A stretch of 64,000 bases of DNA from Mesorhizobium ventifaucium (GCF_935822925.1 NZ_CAKXZS010000089.1:88850-152849); one strand, 5' to 3'. Numbered from the stretch's first letter, positions 51,336 to 59,670 are shown. Numbers and translations are program-made. Notes: generated by a model not told the origin, from the sequence alone.

Positions 51336-53183
51336 ATGACCAGGACCACCGTCCGTCTGACCATGGCGCAGGCGCTCGTGCGTTATCTGTGCAACCAGTT
51401 CACGGTCGTCGACGGCGAGAAACTTCCGCTTTTTCCGGGCGTCTTCGCCATCTTCGGGCACGGCAACGTGACGTGCCTTTCCGAAGCGCTCGAGGCGGTG
51501 AAGGACGTGCTGCCGACCTGGCGTGGCCAGAACGAGCAGTCGATGGCGCTCGCCGCGATTGGCTTTGCGAAGGCGAAGCGCCGGCGCCAGATCATGGTTG
51601 CGGCGACCTCGATCGGTCCGGGCGCGCTGAACATGGTGACGGCAGCGGGTGTCGCCCATTCGAACCGGCTGCCGGTGCTGCTGCTCTCCGGCGACACCTT
51701 CATCAATCGCCGGCCCGATCCGGTCATGCAGCAGGTCGAGCACTTCGGCGACCCGACCATCAACGTCAATGACGCCTTCAAGGCGGTCACGCGCTACTGG
51801 GACCGCATCGTTCATCCCGAGCAGATCATCTCGTCGCTGCCGCAGGCGGTTGCGGTGCTGCTTGATCCGGCCGATTGCGGGCCGGCCTTCATCGCTCTGC
51901 CGCAGGATGTACAGGAGATCGCCTGGGATTACCCGCAAGCCTTCTTCGAGCCCACGGTCCACGCGATTCCCCGCCCCCGGCCGGATCGTGCCCGCCTCGA
52001 AGAGGCCGTGCGGCTTCTCAAGACGGCCAAGCGCCCCTTGATCATTTCTGGCGGCGGCGTGCGTTACTCCGGTGCCGAGGCCGCCCTTGCGAAATTCGCC
52101 GAGGCGCGCGGCCTACCACTCGCTGAAACCATCGCCGGCAAGGGCACGGTGACGCACGACCATCCCGCCCATGTAGGGCCAATCGGCATCGTCGGCTCGA
52201 CATCGGCCAACGCGCTTGCGGGTGAAGCCGATGTGATCCTGGCCGTCGGCACACGGCTCATGGACTTCACAACTGGATCGTGGAGCGCGTTCAGCCCCGA
52301 CGCCAAATTCGTCTCAATCAACGCCGCACGGTGGGATGCCACGAAACACCGGGCTCTCGCCGTGGTTGGCGATGCGCTGGAAACCATCAACGAGGTCGAG
52401 GCCGCGCTCGGCGACTGGAAGGCCGACGGCGGGTGGACCGAAAAGGGCAAGGTCGAGTTTGCCAAGTGGAACACCGCGCTCGACGGATTCCAGAAGCCCA
52501 CGAATGACCCGGTACCGACATACGCGCAGGTGGTGGGCGTGGTGAACACAAAGGCGGGCGAACGCGACCTGCTGATCACGGCGGCCGGCGGACTGCCCGG
52601 CGAGGTGATGAAGAACTGGCGGGTCAAGGAGCCGAACACCTTCGACTGCGAGTTCGGCTTCTCGTGCATGGGTTATGAAATCTCTGCCGGCTGGGGCGCG
52701 GCTATGGCCGACCCTACCCGCACCCCGATCGTCATGATCGGCGACGGCACCTACATGATGATGAACTCCGACATCTATTCGTCGGTGCTCGCCGGCCACA
52801 AGATGATCGTCGTCGTCTGCGACAATGGCGGCTATGCGGTGATCAATCGGCTGCAGAACGCCAAGGGCGGCGCCTCCTTCAACAACCTGATCAAGGACTG
52901 CCGGGTCAAGGAGCCGTTCTCGGTCGACTTTGCCAAGCACGCGGAAGCTATGGGCGCGCTCACGCGGCGTGTCGAAAGCCTCGCCGATCTCGGCCAGGCG
53001 ATCGAATGGGCGAAGACCACCGACCGCACCACCGTCGTCACCATCGTCTCCGACGCCTTCACCTGGACGCCCGGTGATGCGTGGTGGGACGTCGGCGTGC
53101 CCGCGGTCAGCGAGCGCGAACAGGTTCGCGAGGCCCATTCCGCGCAAGCCGAGGGCCGCAAACGGCAGCGCATAGGTGTCTGA
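51336..53183 (+). CDS. iolD: 3D-(3,5/4)-trihydroxycyclohexane-1,2-dione hydrolase
   Basis: A 615-residue thiamine diphosphate enzyme that opens the cyclohexanedione ring to 5-deoxy-D-glucuronate. The N-terminal domain has the catalytic glutamate region WRGQNEQSMALAAIGFAKAK near residue 62. The C-terminal ThDP-binding motif is IGDGTYMMMNSDIYSSV near 468, and the middle domain starts near LLKTAKRPLIISGGGV. The ATG at 51336 follows GGGAGGAGAAAAAC. It is followed by two hairpins and iolE. The length fits IolD well. Confidence 0.94.
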   Translation: MTRTTVRLTMAQALVRYLCNQFTVVDGEKLPLFPGVFAIFGHGNVTCLSEALEAVKDVLPTWRGQNEQSMALAAIGFAKAKRRRQIMVAATSIGPGALNMVTAAGVAHSNRLPVLLLSGDTFINRRPDPVMQQVEHFGDPTINVNDAFKAVTRYWDRIVHPEQIISSLPQAVAVLLDPADCGPAFIALPQDVQEIAWDYPQAFFEPTVHAIPRPRPDRARLEEAVRLLKTAKRPLIISGGGVRYSGAEAALAKFAEARGLPLAETIAGKGTVTHDHPAHVGPIGIVGSTSANALAGEADVILAVGTRLMDFTTGSWSAFSPDAKFVSINAARWDATKHRALAVVGDALETINEVEAALGDWKADGGWTEKGKVEFAKWNTALDGFQKPTNDPVPTYAQVVGVVNTKAGERDLLITAAGGLPGEVMKNWRVKEPNTFDCEFGFSCMGYEISAGWGAAMADPTRTPIVMIGDGTYMMMNSDIYSSVLAGHKMIVVVCDNGGYAVINRLQNAKGGASFNNLIKDCRVKEPFSVDFAKHAEAMGALTRRVESLADLGQAIEWAKTTDRTTVVTIVSDAFTWTPGDAWWDVGVPAVSEREQVREAHSAQAEGRKRQRIGV

Positions 53184-53190
53184 GTTTACC

Positions 53191-53253
53191 GGACGCCCCT
53201 CGGTGCGTCCTCTGCCGGAACGATGCGACACTCCCTGAGCATTGTTCCGGCAG
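53191..53253 (+). terminator. Two hairpins between iolD and iolE
   Basis: The first pairs GGACGC (53191-53196) with GCGTCC (53205-53210). The second, much stronger, pairs 53212-53226 (CTGCCGGAACGATGC) with 53239-53253 through ten perfect pairs, one G-T and four more, followed by TATGTTTTTC. It can work as a terminator or as an RNA-stability element reducing iolE relative to iolD. Confidence 0.7.
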
Positions 53254-53314
53254 TATGTTTTTCGTGGCGCCAACAGTCGGCGGAAGCGGCTGGAATGATG
53301 ATAGGAGAAGAAAG

Positions 53315-54214
53315 ATGAGAGCCAAGCTTGGCATCGCGCCGATCGCCTGGTGGAACGATGACCTTCCCGAATTGAGCGACGACGTTTCGCTTGAGGAGTG
53401 CCTGCGGCAGGCTCGCGAGGCCGGTTTCACCGGCATGGAGACCGGCCGCCGCTTCCCGATGGACGCGGCGGTGCTTGAGCCCATCCTGAGGCAGCACGGC
53501 ATGAGCGTCTGCGGCGGCTGGTTCTCCGGTCTGCTGCTTGACGGCAATATCGAAGCGGAGAAAGACCGCATCGCCCAACAGATGCAGCTTTTCAAGGCCG
53601 TCGATGCCCCCTGCATCGTCTATGGCGAGACTGCGGGCACTATACAGGGTGATCGTTCCGCACCGCTCTCCACCAAGCGGCGGCTCTCTGAAGACGAGAT
53701 CAGGATCTATGGCCGCAAAATGACTGCTTTCGCCGAATGGTGTTCGGACGAGGGTATGCCGATTGCCTATCACCATCACATGGCCGCACCGATCGAGACC
53801 GAAGAAGAACTCGACCTCCTGATGAAACACTCGGGCGCGGCGCTGCCGCTGCTCTACGATGCCGGCCACATGGCCTTTGCTGGCGGCGACGTGCTGCGGG
53901 TGATCGACAAGCACCACGCCCGCATTTCGCATGTCCACACCAAAGACATCCGCCAGGCAGTCGTGGATGGGCTCGACCGCACCCGGGAAAGTTTTCTCGA
54001 CGCGGTGGTCAAGGGAGCCTTCACCGTGCCCGGTGACGGCTCGCTCGACTTCGAGGCGATCGTCAAGCGCTTGGCGAACCACGGCTACGAAGGCTGGTTC
54101 GTCGTTGAAGCCGAACAGGACCCCATCAAAAGTCCACCGCTCGAAATGGCGAAGATAGGGCACAAGGAACTGCTGCGTGTGATGGCCGCGGCTGGCTACA
54201 CGGTGGAGGGCTGA
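53315..54214 (+). CDS. iolE: Inosose dehydratase (2-keto-myo-inositol dehydratase)
   Basis: A 299-residue TIM-barrel enzyme of the AP endonuclease 2 superfamily; it dehydrates scyllo-inosose to the cyclohexane-1,2-dione used by IolD. Landmarks are APIAWWNDDLPELSDDVSLE at the start, MPIAYHHHMAAPIETEEELD near 149, LLYDAGHMAFAGGDVLR near 178 and ISHVHTKDIRQ near 206, which hold metal ligands. The ATG at 53315 follows AGGAGAAGAAAG. The SDR gene starts four bases after its stop. Confidence 0.94.
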   Translation: MRAKLGIAPIAWWNDDLPELSDDVSLEECLRQAREAGFTGMETGRRFPMDAAVLEPILRQHGMSVCGGWFSGLLLDGNIEAEKDRIAQQMQLFKAVDAPCIVYGETAGTIQGDRSAPLSTKRRLSEDEIRIYGRKMTAFAEWCSDEGMPIAYHHHMAAPIETEEELDLLMKHSGAALPLLYDAGHMAFAGGDVLRVIDKHHARISHVHTKDIRQAVVDGLDRTRESFLDAVVKGAFTVPGDGSLDFEAIVKRLANHGYEGWFVVEAEQDPIKSPPLEMAKIGHKELLRVMAAAGYTVEG

Positions 54215-54218
54215 ACGC

Positions 54219-55052
54219 ATGAACCGGATGGATGGAAAGGTCTGTGTCGTCACCGGCTCGACGCAAGGGTTGGGAGCGGCCATCGCGCATCGACTTGCCG
54301 AAGCGGGCGCTACGGGTCTCGTGACGCTCGGCCGCAACGAAGCGAAGGGCCGTGCCGTGGCCGAGGCGATCACGCGCGACACCGGCGTGCCGGTCCACTT
54401 TGTCAATGCCGATCTCGGCAAAGTCGAGGATTGCCGACGCGTGATCGCGGAGGCCGAGCGCGTTTACGGCAAGATGCATGTGCTGGTGAACGCAGGTGCC
54501 CGCACGGACCGTGGCACCATCCTCGATACTTCGCCCGAACTCTTCGACGCCCTGTTCGCCGTCAATGTGCGCGGTCCTTATTTCCTCATGCAGGAAGCCA
54601 TCAGGCACATGATCCGCAATGGCATTGAGGGTGCGATCTGCAACATCGGCTCGATCTCGGAACATGCCGGCCAGCCCTTCATCAACGTCTACTGTGCCAC
54701 CAAGGCGGCGCTGGCAACGCTGACCCGCAATACAGCGTTTTCCGTTATGAAAAACCGCATCCGCGTCAACCAGTTGGACATTGGCTGGATGGCCTCTGAC
54801 AACGAGCGGGAATTGCAGGCGAGCGAGAAGGGCGATCCCGACTGGGAAGCGAAAGCCGTAGCAAACCTGCCCTTCGGCCGGCTTATCGACCCGGCCGAGG
54901 TTGCCCGCACCGTCAACTTCCTTGTTTCGGATGATGCTGGGCTCATGACAGGTGCTGTGGTGGACTACGACCAGACAGTCCTTGGTGCCGCATCCGGTCC
55001 CATGGCAGTGCCTGAAGAGGCGATGGCGCTCTCGCCCTCCGACGCCGATTGA
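54219..55052 (+). CDS. SDR-family oxidoreductase in the iolDE operon
   Basis: A 277-residue short-chain dehydrogenase/reductase. The cofactor motif is TGSTQGLGAAIAHRLAEAG at about residues 13-31, NAGARTD near 93 replaces the usual NNAG, and the active site is YCATKAAL near 165 with the serine at about 149 (GSISEHAG). Co-transcription with iolD and iolE indicates a substrate in cyclitol catabolism, for instance an inososes reductase or an isomer-specific dehydrogenase. The exact reaction is not known. Confidence 0.88.
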   Translation: MNRMDGKVCVVTGSTQGLGAAIAHRLAEAGATGLVTLGRNEAKGRAVAEAITRDTGVPVHFVNADLGKVEDCRRVIAEAERVYGKMHVLVNAGARTDRGTILDTSPELFDALFAVNVRGPYFLMQEAIRHMIRNGIEGAICNIGSISEHAGQPFINVYCATKAALATLTRNTAFSVMKNRIRVNQLDIGWMASDNERELQASEKGDPDWEAKAVANLPFGRLIDPAEVARTVNFLVSDDAGLMTGAVVDYDQTVLGAASGPMAVPEEAMALSPSDAD

Positions 55053-55104
55053 GAATCGACCGTCCGCGGACCGCAATACTGCAACAACGCCAGGTTTGCA
55101 GTCC

Positions 55105-55980
55105 CTACCGCTCGGTAACCGTTGGAATGCGGGGATTGACCGCGTTGTTTTGAAGCCTCGCCGCCAAGGCTACGGTCAAAGCCTGCGCAAGGCACATAGG
55201 AGCCGCCAGCGAGCGCGAGAAAGTGTATTCGTGCTCCGGCACGGCGAAGAGAACGCGCGCGCTCTTGGCCAAGGGAGACAGCGTGCTGTCCGAGATCGCC
55301 ACGATGGGTATGCCTCTCCCCGCGGCTTCTTCCACGACATTGACGACTTCGTTCGCGTAGAAGCGAAACGAGACCGCAAACAGCAGGTCAGTTTTCCGCA
55401 TCGCGCGGGCCATATGCGTGGCCAGCCCACCGCCCGGATCCAGGAGCACGCAGCGCTTGCCAAGCATGGTCAGTATATAGCGAAGGAGTTCGACCACCGG
55501 TGCCGAGCGAAGTTGTCCGATCAGATAGACGACATCGGCCTTCTCGAGCAGGCTAACGGCTTCCGCCAGATCCTCGGGTTGAATGGCGGTGAGCATCTCT
55601 TTCAGGGACGCTATGTCACGGACGACCAAATCGTGCATGAATCCCATCTCGCTGCGATCCGTCCGCTCCCCCAGTTCCTTCTCCAACGCCTTGACGCGGG
55701 CTTCGAAGCCGGGAGCTGCGGTGGACAATCGTTTCTGGAAGAGGCCCTGCAGGTCCTTGAACCCCTCATACCCCAGTGCTTGGGCAAAGCGGACGAAGCT
55801 GGACGCGTGAACGCCGCTGCTTTCCCCGATCAAGTTCACCGATCGCACCGCGACGTCATTCGGATTTTGGGTGAGGTACAACGCAATCTTCTGGTACGAC
55901 TTGCTCATCCCGTCATACCGGTCGTGAATTACGCGGATGAGATCCTCATAGTCCTGGGGCGCCTCGACTTTTTCGTCCAT
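55105..55980 (-). CDS. iolR: RpiR/MurR-family transcriptional regulator (IolR-type)
   Basis: A 291-residue regulator. Residues 1-85 form the RpiR helix-turn-helix (LIRVIHDRYDGMSKSYQKIA, then ESSGVHASSFVRFAQALGY), and residues 120-260 the SIS sugar-phosphate-binding domain (VVYLIGQLRSAPVVELLRYI). In S. meliloti an RpiR-family IolR represses inositol genes, which supports this role. The ATG at 55980 follows AAGGATGTGCATC; the operator at 55992-56009 overlaps that site, indicating autoregulation. It converges on the SDR gene. Confidence 0.85.
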   Translation of the reverse strand: MDEKVEAPQDYEDLIRVIHDRYDGMSKSYQKIALYLTQNPNDVAVRSVNLIGESSGVHASSFVRFAQALGYEGFKDLQGLFQKRLSTAAPGFEARVKALEKELGERTDRSEMGFMHDLVVRDIASLKEMLTAIQPEDLAEAVSLLEKADVVYLIGQLRSAPVVELLRYILTMLGKRCVLLDPGGGLATHMARAMRKTDLLFAVSFRFYANEVVNVVEEAAGRGIPIVAISDSTLSPLAKSARVLFAVPEHEYTFSRSLAAPMCLAQALTVALAARLQNNAVNPRIPTVTER

Positions 55981-55991
55981 GATGCACATCC

Positions 55992-56009
55992 TTGCAATTT
56001 TTATTGCAT
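55992..56009. promoter_or_regulatory. Palindromic operator before the RpiR-family gene
   Basis: TTGCAAT-TTTT-ATTGCAT, one mismatch from perfect, located 12 bp before the regulator's start and abutting its ribosome binding site. It is the third copy of the pattern found at 45793 and 51250. Confidence 0.75.
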
Positions 56010-56069
56010 GATGGTGTCTTTGAACGTTTTTGACCAGCAGAGAATTGTCGCCTTCGTACTACGCACAGT

Positions 56070-56156
56070 TCAGCTTCGCGGTTCGCTAGTTTTCGCCGCG
56101 CGCGCGATCGCGAGCAGGGCGCACACGTCCGCAAGCCTCCCGAGCGGCTTGTCACC
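56070..56156 (-). pseudogene. Remnant of a Gfo/Idh/MocA dehydrogenase C-terminus
   Basis: Twenty-eight codons end in TGA and read DKPLGRLADVCALLAIARAA near the end. This parallels the C-terminal LADVRALLAIERAASTGQP of the intact dehydrogenase at 41573-42649. No upstream part of the gene is present. It indicates that another dehydrogenase gene once stood between the two modules. The rest of 56010-56279 holds nothing I can name. Confidence 0.4.
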
Positions 56157-56279
56157 TAAGTCGCGTCATCTGCCTGGCTCTCCGCCCAATGCCGGTGATT
56201 GAGCCCGAGTCGCATCATGACTATCGAAATCCAGAGGACGATCAATGCGCGAAGATGCCTCGTGCAAGGTCGTGTCTTA

Positions 56280-57035
56280 CTACCGACTTGAGGGTCGACT
56301 GGCTTTCACCCCGACGGCGTTGCGGCTCGCCCCGTCTGATTCACTGTCGGTAATCAGCGAAAGGTAGCGCTGAAGAGCCTTCGAGAACTTGGCTTGCCAG
56401 ATCTCATGCGCAGTACGGAGATCTCCGTCCCGCAAGCTTTCGAATAGCTTGACGACATACTTCTCGGCATCGCCCTTTCGGTCAGTATAAACGACCCCCA
56501 GTTGATGGTTGAAGCGCCTCACATCTGCGGTCAGCTCGGAAAAGTAGCGGATGGTCCGCTGCAATCCCGTCGCATCAATGATCGCCTGCTGGAACTCAAG
56601 ATCGTTGCGAACGGTCTCGACCTGGCTATCGAGGTTAGCGAACTTGACGGCATTCTCAGCCAATTTTTCGAGGCGCTTGATGTCAGCCGAGGCCAAGCGA
56701 CCTGGTTCCGCGAGCAGATGGTCTAGGGCAATTTTTCCCAGTGCCATCCGGATATTGTAGACTTCGATGACGCTGTCTGCGTCCACCGCCCTGACGGATG
56801 CTCCCTTGTTCCGCTTGAGCTCCACGAACCCCTCGCGAGCAAGCAGGCGCAACGCTTCCCTGACCGGATGTCGGGAGACGTTCAACATGTCGGTAAGCTG
56901 TTGCTCGACCAGCCGGTCGCCGGGCTTGAAGCGCCCGGCAATGATCGCGTTCCGGATTTGCTCCGCAGCGAACTGCGTGCTTTCCATCTGCGTCATGGGA
57001 GCCAGAATGGCGCCCGTTTCATTTGCGTGTCGCAT
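56280..57035 (-). CDS. GntR-family transcriptional regulator, FCD subfamily
   Basis: A 251-residue regulator. The winged helix is at about residues 15-80 (EQQLTDMLNVSRHPVREALR is the recognition region), and the all-alpha FCD ligand domain covers about 90-220, with metal-type positions in DLEFQQAIIDATG. The ATG at 57035 is placed behind GAGGATCTTTG. It is separated from the monooxygenase module by a broken dehydrogenase gene. A TGTA-TACA-type palindrome precedes it and a similar one precedes the flavin reductase gene, so it probably controls that module. Confidence 0.9.
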   Translation of the reverse strand: MRHANETGAILAPMTQMESTQFAAEQIRNAIIAGRFKPGDRLVEQQLTDMLNVSRHPVREALRLLAREGFVELKRNKGASVRAVDADSVIEVYNIRMALGKIALDHLLAEPGRLASADIKRLEKLAENAVKFANLDSQVETVRNDLEFQQAIIDATGLQRTIRYFSELTADVRRFNHQLGVVYTDRKGDAEKYVVKLFESLRDGDLRTAHEIWQAKFSKALQRYLSLITDSESDGASRNAVGVKASRPSSR

Positions 57036-57087
57036 CAAAGATCCTCATAAGGCGACCGCAGAAGATCGGCAGCACAGGCGTTCGGAA

Positions 57088-57103
57088 TGTAGACTATATA
57101 CAA
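57088..57103. promoter_or_regulatory. Candidate GntR operator before the GntR gene
   Basis: TGTAGACTATATACAA, an imperfect palindrome (TGTA...TACA) 53 bp before the start. FCD-type regulators commonly bind TNGTNNNACNA-like sites. A related 17-bp palindrome is at 63612-63628. Confidence 0.5.
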
Positions 57104-57196
57104 ATTCGATCACCTGATGAGAAGCCTGCCACTAAGCTATCCCTACGGAACAAGTGGAAAACGTTCTGTCCCGCCTGACTTGCCGTTCCTGTCGTT

Positions 57197-57536
57197 TCAG
57201 TGCGTGTCCCGATTTAGGTAGTTGCGCTGCAGCGCCCAATCAGCCTCGCTGAACTGATCCCGTGCAAAGTTGAACTGATGCCGGTGCGGATAGATGTAGT
57301 CGACATTCGCGACCGCCTCGGCCAGGTCTGTGGTAGTGTGAAGCCGCGACATCATGGCATCGATGCCGTCCGATCCGGCCAGGTTTCCTTTCTCCAGGTC
57401 GACAAGCGCCTGCCGGACGAATGTTGTTGTGGCGTCTTCGGAGATGTCGAAGACGTGGACTTCGTAGGCCGCGCGCGCAAACACGAGAGCCCAGGAGGAG
57501 CCAACGACCCCTGTGCCCAACCGCTACCGTCGCCAT
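57197..57536 (-). pseudogene. Frameshifted and truncated 3-hydroxyacyl-CoA / carnitine-type dehydrogenase
   Basis: The start MATVAV (ATG at 57536) should continue VGTGVVGSSWALVFARAAYE, but a one-base change near 57519 shifts the frame. The second frame then reads through the NAD-binding domain (VHVFDISEDATTTFVRQALV, TTDLAEAVANVDYI). After DYI the family resemblance stops and an unrelated 30-residue tail (HQFNFARDQFSEADWALQRN) ends at 57197. The gene is about a third of normal length. It is read in the same direction as the monooxygenase module and may once have been its next enzyme. Confidence 0.7.
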
Positions 57537-57675
57537 CGGCGTTTCTCCATCCCGCAGTGTTCGTAGTTGGTTCCTTCAATCCCTGCTCTCGAACCCTGCC
57601 GTGCAGACCGATCAGCAGAGCCAGGGTAAGACGCATGGCACCTAGCGCACCGATGCGTTCGTTCGTCTCGTCTAG

Positions 57676-58095
57676 TTAGAGCGAGATCGACAGGTTCTTC
57701 ACGGCAAGGGCACCCGCACCACGATACGCAGTGATCTCGATTTCGAAGAGATACTCAGGTCCGCCCAGCGGGCCGCAGCTGACGCAGCTTGCCGGAGAGA
57801 TGCCCCGGAACTTCTCGCCCATATAGGCCATGACTTCCGGGACATCTTCCTGGCGCGGAATGAAGATGCGCCGCCGCACCACATCCGCAAGGCTGCTGCC
57901 GACCGCCTCAAGCGCGCCTTCGACATTCTTCATCGCCTGCCTTGCCTGCTCGATCGCCGTCTCAGGCATCGCACGGGTCTTGTAGTCGCGTCCTGCGGTC
58001 AGGGACATGAAGATCCAGTTGTCGAGGGCGACGATCCGCGAATAGCCTTCCTTCTCTTCGAGGATGCTGCCGGACTTGAGCTTCACGAGTTCCAT
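57676..58095 (-). CDS. RidA (YjgF/YER057c/UK114)-family protein
   Basis: A 139-residue RidA-fold protein. The core strands IVALDNWIFMSLTAGRDYKT, QARQAMKNVEGALEAVGSSL and VVRRRIFIPRQEDVPEVMAY match the family, and the late VSCGPLGGPEYLFEIEITAY carries the usual C-terminal glutamate; the canonical arginine of deaminases is not clearly placed. RidA proteins hydrolyse reactive enamine/imine intermediates, while RutC-like members act on aminoacrylates. The ATG at 58095 follows GGAGAACTGC. It is next to the SDR gene and probably part of the monooxygenase operon. Confidence 0.88.
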   Translation of the reverse strand: MELVKLKSGSILEEKEGYSRIVALDNWIFMSLTAGRDYKTRAMPETAIEQARQAMKNVEGALEAVGSSLADVVRRRIFIPRQEDVPEVMAYMGEKFRGISPASCVSCGPLGGPEYLFEIEITAYRGAGALAVKNLSISL

Positions 58096-58114
58096 GCAGT
58101 TCTCCATGTTGCGA

Positions 58115-58876
58115 TCAGATCGAGATGCCGCCGTCGATCGCCACCGTCTGACCGGTGATCAGCGCGCCGGCGAAACCGAGGAAGACGATAAGCTCCGCGA
58201 CATCCGCCGTGGTGCAGACTTTCTTCAGAGGTGTGCTGGCGAGGGTGCTCTGACGACGCTCCTCCGACCATTCAATCGCCCACGAGCTTTCGACGACGCC
58301 GGGCGCCACAGCGTTGACGCGCACATCGGGAGCGAGCGCACGCGCCAGGTTCTTCGTCAGGTTGATGACGGCAGCCTTGGAGCCGCTATAGGCGATGGTG
58401 CTGGCCACGGCGCCGAAGCCGGCGATGGAAGCGGTGTTCACGATCGAACCTTTGGCCATCTTGAGAGCAGCCGCCGCGGCCTTCGAGCACCTGAAAACGC
58501 TCATCAGGTTGACATTCAGCAGATTCGCCCAAAGCTCCTCCGTTATGTTGTCCAGGTCGTTGATCGGCACCGGGATCTTCACGCCCGGTATTCCCGCGTT
58601 GTTGACAAGCAGGTCGAGACGGCCGAGCTTCGCCACCGCCTCGAGCACCATTGCCTTGGCCTGCCCGGCATCGCCGACATCGCCTGGAGCACCGATGACG
58701 TCGAGGCCCTCCTTTTGGAGCTCAGCGAGAGCAGCCTCGCCCCGCTGGTCCGCCGGCAGATAATTAATTGCGACCTTGGCGCCGGCCTTGGCCATCATGC
58801 GCGCGGTTTCGAGGCCGATGCCCGACGCGCCCCCGGTAACGAGCGCCGCCTTTCCCGTGAGATCGTACGAGATCAT
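58115..58876 (-). CDS. SDR-family oxidoreductase (3-oxoacyl-ACP reductase-like)
   Basis: A 253-residue classical SDR. The cofactor motif is TGGASGIGLETARMMAKAG at residues 14-32, NNAGIPG is near 91, and the catalytic YSGSK near 157 follows the serine in NTASIAG. The C-terminus ends ITGQTVAIDGGISI, typical of FabG-like enzymes. It lies 35 bp after the ABC ATPase gene and 19 bp before the RidA-family gene. It should oxidise or reduce a hydroxy intermediate formed in this pathway. Confidence 0.9.
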   Translation of the reverse strand: MISYDLTGKAALVTGGASGIGLETARMMAKAGAKVAINYLPADQRGEAALAELQKEGLDVIGAPGDVGDAGQAKAMVLEAVAKLGRLDLLVNNAGIPGVKIPVPINDLDNITEELWANLLNVNLMSVFRCSKAAAAALKMAKGSIVNTASIAGFGAVASTIAYSGSKAAVINLTKNLARALAPDVRVNAVAPGVVESSWAIEWSEERRQSTLASTPLKKVCTTADVAELIVFLGFAGALITGQTVAIDGGISI

Positions 58877-58911
58877 GAGTTAACCCTCGATGGTGCGTTG
58901 GATGGAATTCG

Positions 58912-59670
58912 CTAGGCGACTGAGCTTCTGACGATTTCAAGGGGCTTGCGATTCTCGCGTCGCAGGAACTTCTGTGTCTGTTCTTTGCGGGGATGGTCGA
59001 TCACCTCTTCGGCCGTGCCGATTTCACAGACTTCGCCCTGGCAGAGAAAGGCCACGCGGTCGGCCGATTCCCGAGCGAAATTGATATCGTGTGTGACAAC
59101 CACCATCGTCATGCCCTCGCTCTTCAGGAGGCGCATTGTCTCAAGCACTTCGCCGACAAGTTCGGGATCCAGTGCGGAAGTGACCTCGTCGAAGAGCATG
59201 TAGCTCGGCTCCATCGCAAGCGCCCGGGCGATGGCGAGACGCTGCTGCTGGCCGCCCGAGAGCTGAGATGGCAAGCTGTCGCCCTTGTCGCCGAGCCCCA
59301 CATGCTCGAGGTGCTTCTGCGCAAGTGCGCGCGCCTCCGCGCGGCTGCGCTTTGCGACCACCCGGGGTGCCAGCGCGACATTTTCCAGCGCCGTGAGGTG
59401 CGGGAAGGCGTTGTACTGCTGGAACACGATGCCCAGCTTGCAGCGCAACTTGTTGATATCGGTCTTCGGATCGTGGACGCTGATGCCGTCTACGAGGATT
59501 TCGCCGCCTTGGATTGGTTCGAGCCCGTTGATGCATTGCAGGAGCGTTGATTTTCCCGACCCGCTCGCGCCGATGAGGCAGACGAGTTCGCCCTTTTCGA
59601 CCGTGAGATCGATGCCCTTGAGCACGATCACCGATCCGAAGGCCTTCTGGACGTTGCTGATGCGGATCAT
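58912..59670 (-). CDS. Polar amino acid-type ABC transporter, ATPase
   Basis: A 252-residue ATPase of the GlnQ/HisP type. Walker A is GASGSGKSTLLQ near residue 33, the signature LSGGQQQRLAIAR is near 140, Walker B is MLFDEVTSALD near 161, and the switch histidine is in VVVTHDINFA. The start overlaps the stop of the downstream-encoded permease by four bases. With the two permeases and the binding protein it forms a complete importer. Confidence 0.94.
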   Translation of the reverse strand: MIRISNVQKAFGSVIVLKGIDLTVEKGELVCLIGASGSGKSTLLQCINGLEPIQGGEILVDGISVHDPKTDINKLRCKLGIVFQQYNAFPHLTALENVALAPRVVAKRSRAEARALAQKHLEHVGLGDKGDSLPSQLSGGQQQRLAIARALAMEPSYMLFDEVTSALDPELVGEVLETMRLLKSEGMTMVVVTHDINFARESADRVAFLCQGEVCEIGTAEEVIDHPRKEQTQKFLRRENRKPLEIVRSSVA

